Shown here: one piece after another, positions 56,480-64,000 of the stretch
How the letters are laid out: the number at the start of each line of letters is the position of its first letter
Numbering within the stretch: the first letter of the stretch is position 1
Made by a program: the position numbers and the translations under genes
Notes under the pieces: generated by a model
Told to the model about the DNA's origin: nothing
The model's input: only the letters and a program-made list of their open reading frames with translations
The model's database searches: none
NCBI GenBank assembly: GCA_907163375.1
Contig: CAJQUW010011532.1
Location: 1,054,001 to 1,118,000, forward strand
Direction of reading: 5' to 3'
DNA from: Prostheceraeus crozeri
Taxonomy: Eukaryota; Platyhelminthes; Polycladida; Euryleptidae
Length of the DNA stretch: 64,000 bases

Positions 56480-58180
56480 AGGACTCTCTGGTTCAGTTTC
56501 CCGGTCATTCAATGTTCATATTGGGAGACTTTAATCATGTTGAAACAAAGGATTTTCAAACTTCTATTTGACTTTCAAAATGTGGTGCGTGAAACTTTTC
56601 GATCAGGGCATTTTTAGACATGGTGCTGATTCCTATCATCTGGTATATATTTTTCGGTTATAGAGACCACAGCGTTATTCTTTTAGGTCTCAAGGATTTG
56701 GTATATGATTCTTGCCCTGTTGAAGTCTATGATCTCAGAGATTCAAATATATATTTCTTTATGGCATATCATCGCAATATAAGCTGGGAAAATATTCTGA
56801 AGGATTTTGATCTAAAGAGGCTAGCGATTTATTTAATAATGTACGGAATGATCCTTTTTCTTACGTTCCGAAGGATGTTGTCAAAACTTCATACTTTGAC
56901 AAGCCATAGTTGACTAAAACTGTCAAAATTGTGATAAACAAATGTTGTAAAGCGTGTCGAGCAAAATATTCCTCTGTGCTGGCGTTGCCCATTTCCATCA
57001 TTTTTCATAAATCTCTTGTTGAAATGAATGTTGCAGCGGTATGGGAGAAAGCAGATATCTTGCACCATTCCTGGACGAATTTTCGAAAAGCGTTTAATGC
57101 ACGGATTGAGTGAACAATTCATTTCAAGATTTGATTCCAGACAACACCGCTACAGACCAAAAAGCTCAATTACTTGTGCTTTTATTGATATTGAAAACTT
57201 CATCACCTATTCTCTTCCTGAAAGTGACATTATATTTCGAAAATTCGTCCAGAGTATTTTGACAGAGCATCAAAAACAGAGTATCTCACTGTCTCCCTAC
57301 TGTACATAATGGTGAAATATGATTTTGACAAGTTCACTGCAAAATTCATGAGCAACTGTCTGACTGATAGATTTCAGCGAATACATTGGAATGATAACTG
57401 CAGTGAATACATACAAGTCAGAAAATGAATCTCTCATGGATCATCTGCTGAGCCTCTGGCTTTCGGTTTTTCCTATCTGACTTAAAGCTAGAGAATCATC
57501 CTGATATGCTGATGACATCATGATGGTTGGAAGAATAAAATCTGATGTTAATGATAGTCCAACTTCAGCAGCTCTATGTGATGCAGTGGGTATACCCCTA
57601 TGATGCAGTGGGATCTATGTGATACAGACAATATAATGAAAATTGGTTGGCATAAGTGTCTGCAGAAGATGCTCATTTTTCATCGTGATTTGAATTATTT
57701 ACCAAATAGAATGATTCCAAATATTCAAGTTTTTGAATAATCACTTTTCCTTAGTGTTACATGTGATACGAAATTTTATTAGTATCGTCCGTCATGTTAA
57801 TGTTGTTTCCAAAAAGTGTCCTCAAGAATTATTGTCCATAGAAATTTCGGCTATCGGTCTAGTTCATGTTTATAAGGGTTGTATACGTTCAATCCTTGAA
57901 TACGCGGCATCGCTTTTTATGAGCTTGAGAAGGAAAAAATATAACTGTGCTAAAAACTATACAGCACAGATCCCATAAAGTTGTATGTTGCTCATCAGAA
58001 TGTGGACTGTGTCCCTTTTCACATGGCCAAACCAGCTTGTAGAAGACCCGGATGTTCGAGCAAGTCACAACGTTTCTCGCTACTTTTATTACTGGTACTT
58101 ACTGGTACTCCCTCCACGTTTTCAAATTTGTGTAAAATCCGTAGAAATGAATCAATCGTTACAAAACTTGAAGTGCATAT
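56480..58180 (+). pseudogene. Degenerate LINE with endonuclease and RT remnants
   Basis: In several plus-strand frames: FPGHSMFILGDFNHVETK (56497-56550), the GDFN motif of AP-type endonucleases; RDHSVILL (about 56665), its SDH motif with R for S; ALPISIIFHKSLVEMNVAAV (56975-57040), the PLSxIFxxSL segment before the RT; RPKSSITCA (about 57155); LSNCLTDRFQRI with a broken GSS.GPL; YADDIMMVG (about 57500), the RT active site; and VYKGCIRSILEYAA (about 57870), the C-terminal segment. The whole is compressed to 1.7 kb with many stops, so it is an old, internally deleted copy of a Jockey/CR1-like element. Confidence 0.8.
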
Positions 58181-58186
58181 GAGTGA

Positions 58187-58628
58187 GGATATTTTCTACC
58201 CACATACCAAAACTTGTCCAAATTGGACAAATACTTTCTGAATTATGGGCGATAACTTGAAGTGAAGCGTTGCTGCAGCTTGATCTGACTTCTGACCTAC
58301 TCTTCTTTTGACCTGAGCAGAAAGCACTTGAAGTTAACAAAGTCATTTCCCGACAACTCTTGAAGTGATGATGACCAATCCATGTCCCTCACACTAACAT
58401 TTTCAACTTAATAAAGGTGTGGCAAGGTGGTGGCCGTAGGAAGATTTCAGATAACAGTGAATGAGACGAAGAGTTAGAGAGAACAATGCACACAGGAGTA
58501 GCAATAATGCGACGAACAGATGAAGTCAGATCAAGCTGTTGGCGTCGCTACACTTCACGTTATCGTCTCTAATGCAAAAACTACTTGTCCGATCTGCGTG
58601 AAAAATTGTATGTGTGTAGAAAATATGC
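58187..58628. mobile_element. MITE with TTATTTTCTACCCA ends, copy 2
   Basis: 442 bp. GGATATTTTCTACCCACATA on the left is answered by TATGTGTGTAGAAAATATGC on the right, and the arms continue with CGATAACTTGAAGTGAAGCG against CACTTCACGTTATCGTCTC, so about 130 bp at each end pair. Shares TTGAAGTGATGATGA, CATGTCCCTCACA and TCAGATCAAGCTGTTGGCGT with copy 1. Confidence 0.8.
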
Positions 58629-60027
58629 TTAATTACGTGTATCTGAAATTTGGTGGCGATAGATACATCTTTGCAGATGCTAGACAAATTTAAAAACCTG
58701 GGGGGATATAACCCATAAGTACCCTATTACTTATGCCATGTACCTCATCTTTCTTCGGTTCGACCAGCTTCAGGTTGGGTGGTCACGTTTCTGCGCTATA
58801 AACGAGGGCCGATCTTATTCCATGATGCACTTCACTTCAAGGGATTGTCTTTGTCGGTGAGGCCAATTCCTTCCACTTCGTCCTCGAGGCCCCGATGCGC
58901 GTCACAACCGCTATTTTAGCAGCTCCCTCTGTGTCCACGACATCTCCGACGTCAAAAATTCTTAGAGCTCTTGCAACGTTGAGTGAATCATCGTCAGGCG
59001 ATCGAAAAGCATCGATTCACTCGCTACTTCACCAAAAGATTGCTATCGGGAACTCCTTGTAGGCCTAATATGACACCACAATTTGCAGGAAGCGTAATAG
59101 AGTTCACGTCGACTCCCTCTCCGCAACATCTACAGGTCAACTTTCCAGACTTGATGCGCTCTTTGATCATCTTCCAAATTAGGAAGGTGCTGGCATTGTA
59201 TAATGCGATGCTCGCAAGTTTTTGAAATGAAAATCACAGACACTGAAGATTAAGAACAAGTTCATCGAAAAATGCGGAACATGAGTGCGAGTTCGCAGGA
59301 ATCTATGAAGTGTTGAGCGAGAAAAACATCCATATTATCATTAACGAATGATGAGATAACAAACAGTAAGTATTTCGCGTTTTCTGCATGTCTAAATAGC
59401 AGTAAAAATATGTTGCGATATCTCCATCTTAGACATCTTGAAACCTGCTTTCCTTGTTTATAGTCATGATTCGAGTTGAACCGTAGAGTGTTTGCGCATG
59501 ACGACGATACACCAATGGCATTGGAATAAACAGTCACGCTCATTTTAAAATGTCGCCTCTCATTAGAAATCTATTGAGCTGATTTAAGCAAATATTTGAA
59601 GTGCCCTGGAAAATGCTTCCATCTGCTTTTTTCTTAAGTGTCGCATTGATGCTTCATTTGAACGACTTTGTGATGAAACGGAGAAATACGGAACTTAATC
59701 TCCAATATTATTCAACTTATTTTTAATCTTGCAATTCATGACGTTCAAATTTCGATGAACAAGGAAATTTAACGGAATAAATGCGGTTTTACTTTTCGTA
59801 TTCAAAATTTTGATTTGGCGATCATCATTGGAAGTAAATACGTTGGAGTTCAGCCGTAGCAAATGAGTTATTATTTTTAGCAGTTTCTTTTTTTATTCAT
59901 TATTTAAAGCTTTATGGCAGTCGAAGTCCTCATTGCATTCACCTACTTGCTTCACGTCGTCCTCTGTTATACGGTGGTCCTAAAACTTAAATGAGACTGT
60001 TGTATAAATAGACCTGGCGATAAGTGA
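58629..60027. other. Spacer with a moderately G+C-rich block
   Basis: Bases 58740-59230 are richer in G+C than their surroundings and partly open in one plus frame (58983-59225), without recognised domains; perhaps another decayed retroelement. The rest is plain AT-rich. Confidence 0.3.
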
Positions 60028-60185
60028 CCTCCCTGGCACAGTGGTTAAGTGCCTGGCTTAGCGATCTTTTTGTCTAGCGATCGATCCTCAAGAGTGCTTC
60101 TTGAAAGTACTCTGACATTAAATGTATCACGACGCTCCAGTGAAAGTCTGACTATGTCAGACACAGAAATTGATGACAATAAAGC
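60028..60185 (+). repeat. tRNA-derived SINE, family A, copy 4
   Basis: CTCCCTGGCACAGTGGTTAA and GTGCCTGGCTTAGCGATC (A-box region), CGATCGATCCTCAAGAGTG (B-box region), then GAAAGTCTGACTATGTCAG. The GC-rich tail of other copies is replaced. Confidence 0.75.
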
Positions 60186-60869
60186 CATTAGAATAGAAGT
60201 AAAGCTTAATGCAATACACAATAGTGGCACAATAAAACGCACGCATTTCCACTTAGGTGCACTTGTCAACGACTGAATCATTGGGTAAGAATCAGTCACA
60301 TGTGCAATTCTAAGCTTCTCATTGGTGGTTCATGCACCAAGTCAGTTCCCCCGGATGTGCCGCAGCCTTGAGTCAATTTTCATTCTAGTCAACATCAGAT
60401 AAATAATCTATTTCTATGATGTCACCTTCCTAATCTCCAGTGAGGGTGGTATGGCATTACATCTTCAGTTTATGATATAAATAGATGGAATTCTGGTTTG
60501 AGTAATCATTTAACAGTGCATAGCACTCAGAGAATACAGACATGTCCACATCGATTGCCTTATGAATGCATACTTGATTAGTCAATCTATATAGATAATG
60601 TCGCAATGTTGCCATCACAGAACTAGACAGGTCGTCTCTTCTTCTGTTTGACTGGAAAGGAAACATTGGAACGTGTAGCGTTAATGAAAGGGTACAATTT
60701 GCTGACATAATACCACAGCAATCGAACAATGAACAGCCAGTTCAACATTAAACACGGCAATTGTGCGAAGTTTCAGTGACCATTATCAACCAGATCACAC
60801 AACAAAGAGACACAGTCGATGTCAAGTTCTACCGAGAAGTTTGTGAACGTTCTTTCGTGCGCCTGCTAA
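60186..60869. other. Spacer
   Basis: Nothing recognised. Confidence 0.3.
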
Positions 60870-61130
60870 CTTCTTTAATAATGATCGGAGGGCTCAACAT
60901 TATCGAGGAAACTTTGCGCAATAATCTGAATTCCTCGAATCTGAAGGAATCGTGGTGATCGGAGAATTCTGAAGGAATTAACAGCAATCCGCGAGCGACA
61001 AACGACTAATTTTTCCTATATCTGGAAGATATAAAAAATTTCTTTTTGTCCACTTAGTAAGTTCCTGCATTCCTTTTGAATCAGCCTGCCCTTCTAGCAA
61101 AGTGACACGCTTAAGCAATCTAATTCTGTG
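60870..61130 (+). repeat. Dispersed repeat pair member 2
   Basis: TTTGCGCAATAATCTGAATT, CGAGCGACAAACGACTAATT, TTCTTTTTGTCCACTTAGTA, AGTTCCTGCATTC and GCAATCTAATTCTGT run parallel to 47440-47655. The short frame ending LRNNLNSSN.KE at 60929-60955 has a parallel in the other copy, RNGLNSSNEKE, so the pair may descend from one coding retroelement or gene. Confidence 0.55.
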
Positions 61131-61650
61131 GTTCCCATTTATCTTGATGAAGATATTGTGGTATTGTGATGCTTGCTGTATATTATAGATTTACGTGTTA
61201 AAATTCAACGTGTATTTATTGAAAATGCCCACGCTTGTCTTGAATTACACTCTCAGCTTCATCGAAGTGAAAAAAAGTTCCGACTTAAAGTGTTACTGCG
61301 CATAAGTTTCGCCAACGGCACATCTTATTCACTTTTCCATTAAATGTAAATCTGTTTCGTCAGATAAGGGTGTGGAAGACATGGCTGTGCTCGTGGTTAT
61401 CAATTTTTCCAAAACGAATGTTTGAATCTGATTGCAAATCTCTCTTGAAGTAATATGTGAGTGTGTCGAGTTTGATGATGGTCAAGTTGAATGCTAGTTT
61501 GAGAATTGTGAGTGTGTTCTGAACGTCAGCAGTGTAACCTGCTTGACTTCGTTGTAGTTATTATTCACATAATATTAACTAAAGAAGAAACAAAATACGT
61601 CGATATTTTAAACGACTTTTTTAATCTATTCCATCATGTGGATAAACGTT
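61131..61650. other. Spacer
   Basis: Nothing recognised. Confidence 0.3.
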
Positions 61651-63182
61651 ACGAGTTTTGAAATTAGAAGGAAGGACATACCGTATGTACGTTGATCGAT
61701 TGATGCATGCACTCGAAGTCATGATAAAATCACACGAGATCTTTCGTCCGCTCTTTTTCAAGTGTGACGCGGAAGTGTTGGACAATCGTCGGCAAAGAAC
61801 ACTAATACTGGCATGATGCATGGCAAATCATCAAGGCAATGCCAAGGCTAGCACAAACATTTTCTGAACGCACAAATCAAGTGAGAGTGCTTTGATGGTC
61901 AAATCTTCTACAATGTTCGGATGTGACGTAAAACGACATCGACATTTTGCACTTTGTCGCTTCCTGACATCAGCAAGGTCACGGCCGTTGGACAGCAAAT
62001 GACGAACTGCTGAGTTGTCAGGCATTTGCCAAAAGCATTTTTGGAATATGTAGGTTCCTTTGCCCTATCACAAAGTTCTCGAACTTCTGCCAACGTATTT
62101 GCTACCACATGAACACACAAATTCATTAGCAATTTTGGTTTTGGCAGTAAGTGAAAGACTATCATCAGGGGATTGGTAGAAACACGAATAGAGTCAAAAA
62201 TTACACATAGCTTGGCAGCTGGTGCACTCTTGAAACCGCGAAGCTGCCTGACAACTCAGCAGCTCGTCATTTGCTGTATAGCCGTTGCGACCTTGCTAAT
62301 GTCAGGAGGCGACTAAGTGCAAAATTTCGATGTCGTTTTACTTCACATCTGAACATTGTCGCACCTTTGACCATCAAGGCAGTCTCAGATGATTTGTGCG
62401 TTCTGAACGGGTGTGCACAACATACGGCCCGTGAAGGATTTTTTGTGGTCCGCGAGGTTAATCTAGAAACGCTTTTAAAATATCTGTAAATGTAGAGTTA
62501 TTTAGTGCGCCTACTGTTCAGGAAATGCAAAATCCAAGGTCCAAGTTCCCAAATTTTATCAGATATCTGTGACCATGGCTGTTCAAGTCTTCTCGTTCAC
62601 TAGACATAAGAGAAAACACACGCGCACTTTTCTTTGCTATTATCGACAACCAGAAGCTACTATTGTCGCATAATGCATCAACTAAACGCGTTAATGCTAC
62701 TATTTGTTTACAAACTCGACCGAAAAGCGCCTAGCACAGACATCAATCACTGGCCGTAGCTTCACGGTGACTCATGGTTGCAATCTTCGCATACATGCCG
62801 TGTAGGGTTATTCATCTGATATAGTATTTCATCAACAGGTGATGTGTTTTTCATTAAATGTGTGCATGTACATGTACAGATCTTACTGCTATTGCACGAC
62901 CATTCATGTGAAATTATTTATGAAAACTTCCAATGTACAGGAAGTTTGTTTTATATATGGAGATGTCCAATTATAAAAGGATTACTTGCAATTGATTATG
63001 CAAAAATTTGCATTCTGTGAAAATACGGCATCTCAGCATTAGTGTTCTTTGCTAACGATTGTCTAACACTTCCACGTCACACTTGAAAAAGAGCGGACGA
63101 AAAATCTCGTGTGATTTTATCATGACTTCGAATACATGCATCAATCTATCAACGTATGCAAGTCCTTAATTTTAAAACATGC
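61651..63182. repeat. Large asymmetric fold-back element
   Basis: Outer arms: 61651-61820 is the reverse complement of 63030-63182 (shared words CACTTGAAAAAGAGCGGACG, TCTCGTGTGATTTTATCATG). Inner arms: 61861-62030 is the reverse complement of 62246-62410 (ATGCCTGACAACTCAGCAG-type words, TCGATGTCGTTTTAC). The right side has about 620 bp (62411-63029) with no counterpart on the left, so it carries an insertion or the left a deletion. The loop is 62031-62245. Both inner arms translate, in the outward-reading direction, to related peptides (PDNSA.RHLL, RCRFTSH.NIV). Confidence 0.82.
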
Positions 63183-63249
63183 AAAGGGTCAAATTCCTTT
63201 AAACATTACTGGTATTGCAGAATGATGTATTAAGATTATAATCAAGTCA

Positions 63250-63350
63250 ATGTCAAATCTCAACAGATGTAACCGCCACAAGACATGTTTCGGCCTGCCA
63301 GGCCTCATCACTCGTGGGTAGGTTTGAACCAGCGACGTTGTAGCTAGACG
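63250..63350 (-). repeat. Hammerhead-bearing tRNA-like SINE, copy b
   Basis: On the minus strand: CAACGTCGCTGGTTCAAACC (B-box region), then CTACCCACGAG and the hammerhead fold at 63317-63276. The A-box end is missing or diverged. Inverted relative to copy a. Confidence 0.72.
63276..63317 (-). ncRNA. Type I hammerhead-like ribozyme, copy b
   Basis: Read on the minus strand: stem I strand CCACGA; core GTGATGA (consensus CTGATGA, so C3 is G); stem II GGCC-TGGCA-GGCC; GAA; palindromic ACATGT as a minimal stem III; cleavage-site base C; stem I return TTGTGG, which pairs with CCACGA over six positions (one G-U). Every helix forms; only position 3 of the core deviates, which should abolish or weaken cleavage. 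Confidence 0.7.
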
Positions 63351-63536
63351 AAGTGCATGAATTAAGATTTGATAAATCTATCAAATGCCAGGTTGCTTGT
63401 GAAAACATGTAATGAGTAGTGCCTGCGTGAAGAGCATCAATTTCGGATGCGGCATAAAGTGATTGCAGAGTGCAATCCGCCCTCCACGTGCCTGCGTTCA
63501 AGCAGTGCCTTCCTATCTAATTTACGCTGTCAATAG

Positions 63537-63655
63537 ATGGTGCGGTGGCCTTGTGGTTAGAAGATATATATGCACGTCCTCCAACGTCGCTGGTTCGAGC
63601 CTACCCACGACTGATGTGGCCTGACAGGCCGAAACATGTTTTGTGGTGTCTGTAG
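63537..63655 (+). repeat. Hammerhead-bearing tRNA-like SINE, copy a
   Basis: GGTGGCCTTGTGGTTAGAAG (A-box-like), then CGTCGCTGGTTCGAGCC (B box), then CTACCCACGA leading straight into the hammerhead at 63605-63646. This gives a pol III promoter-like head joined to a ribozyme tail within about 110 bp. Confidence 0.75.
63605..63646 (+). ncRNA. Type I hammerhead-like ribozyme, copy a
   Basis: Stem I CCACGA; core CTGATGT (consensus CTGATGA, so A9 is U); stem II GGCC-TGACA-GGCC; GAA; ACATGT; cleavage-site base T; stem I return TTGTGG. All three helices form. Only A9 departs from the consensus. Copy b has the right base here and copy a has the right base where copy b fails, so the ancestral element was consensus. 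Confidence 0.72.
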
Positions 63656-64000
63656 AGCTCTGATAAATTTGTGACTTTAGTTACGTTTGAAGAATGAAAT
63701 ATGAATTCAAGATTGAGTCTATGCCCTGTTACATCCGGTTGAAATAGAAATCTTTTAGTAGCATGTTTTAACTGACAACCAGGGGCGAAACACGAATCCT
63801 GGTCAAGTTCCTGCTGATGGACTCCTTACTACCAAGTTCAATCATTTTAAACATCACATTTTTGTTCATTCTTAGACACGTTTTGCTGAACTTTTGAATG
63901 ATTCTCAACACCTGTAGAGAACGAACCACACATCAGTGTCAGGATTTCATAACTCTATCTTCATCTTAATCTCAAGCACTTCAATCTTTTAACTAAATCA
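63656..64000. other. Spacer at the window end
   Basis: Nothing recognised. Confidence 0.3.

Noticed and set aside
1..64000. CRISPR arrays, operons, integrons, phage or other prokaryotic systems
   Set aside because: No regular spacer-repeat arrays and no dense gene runs; splice sites, SINEs and LINEs show animal nuclear DNA.
1..64000. Long terminal repeat retrotransposons or viral integrations
   Set aside because: No paired direct LTRs and no gag, integrase or viral motifs were recognised on either strand.

Overview
This is an AT-rich, gene-poor piece of nuclear genome from a metazoan, probably a marine or other aquatic invertebrate. It is eukaryotic because it has intron 3' splice sites, tRNA-derived SINEs, non-LTR retrotransposon relics, a mariner element, hAT, Harbinger and MULE relics, and an augmin (HAUS7-like) gene. 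I could not resolve the phylum from sequence alone. There are no operons, no bacterial-type signals and no recognisable virus or toxin gene. Boundaries given for relics and repeats are read by eye and approximate unless a target-site duplication (TSD) fixes them.

Host-type coding sequence is confined to the left end. A 751-residue open frame at 372-2627 (+) is a hAT-transposase-like protein; its ATG directly follows a good 3' splice site and its zinc finger has lost ligands. At 4553-5578 (+) there is an uninterrupted coding exon for a HAUS7-like augmin subunit, with a 3' splice site seven bases before the ATG. Two further candidate exons, of unknown gene, lie at 17176-17213 and 42436-42597.

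The remaining ~58 kb is a graveyard of mobile DNA. Retrotransposon relics: LINE 3' fragments at 3835-4191 (-), 13480-14380 (-), 15370-16060 (-), 19106-19603 (+), 24040-24408 (-), 37604-40466 (+) and 56480-58180 (+), plus a restriction-like-endonuclease-type retroelement relic at 53484-54181 (+). DNA transposons: a nearly intact mariner with inverted ends (30753-32070, one internal stop), an internally deleted Tc1/mariner-like element (20490-21322), a FLYWCH-MULE pseudogene (26415-27492), two copies of one hAT MITE family and one copy of another, all with exact 8-bp TSDs, and a 1.6-kb Harbinger-type MITE (38758-40359) with TAA TSD that interrupts a LINE reading frame; removing it restores the frame.

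Structural DNA is the other theme. There are three large fold-back structures (46150-46876, 51328-52075 and 61651-63182), the second with arms about 99% identical; a 665-bp minisatellite of 15-bp units (42900-43570) that reads as pentapeptide repeats on both strands; several tRNA-derived SINE families; and, at the right end, two inverted copies of a tRNA-like SINE that each carry a near-complete type I hammerhead ribozyme fold (63276-63317 and 63605-63646), with a decayed related motif at 23441-23479. The hammerhead-bearing SINE, the 99% hairpin and the possibly domesticated hAT-like gene are the items most worth following up.
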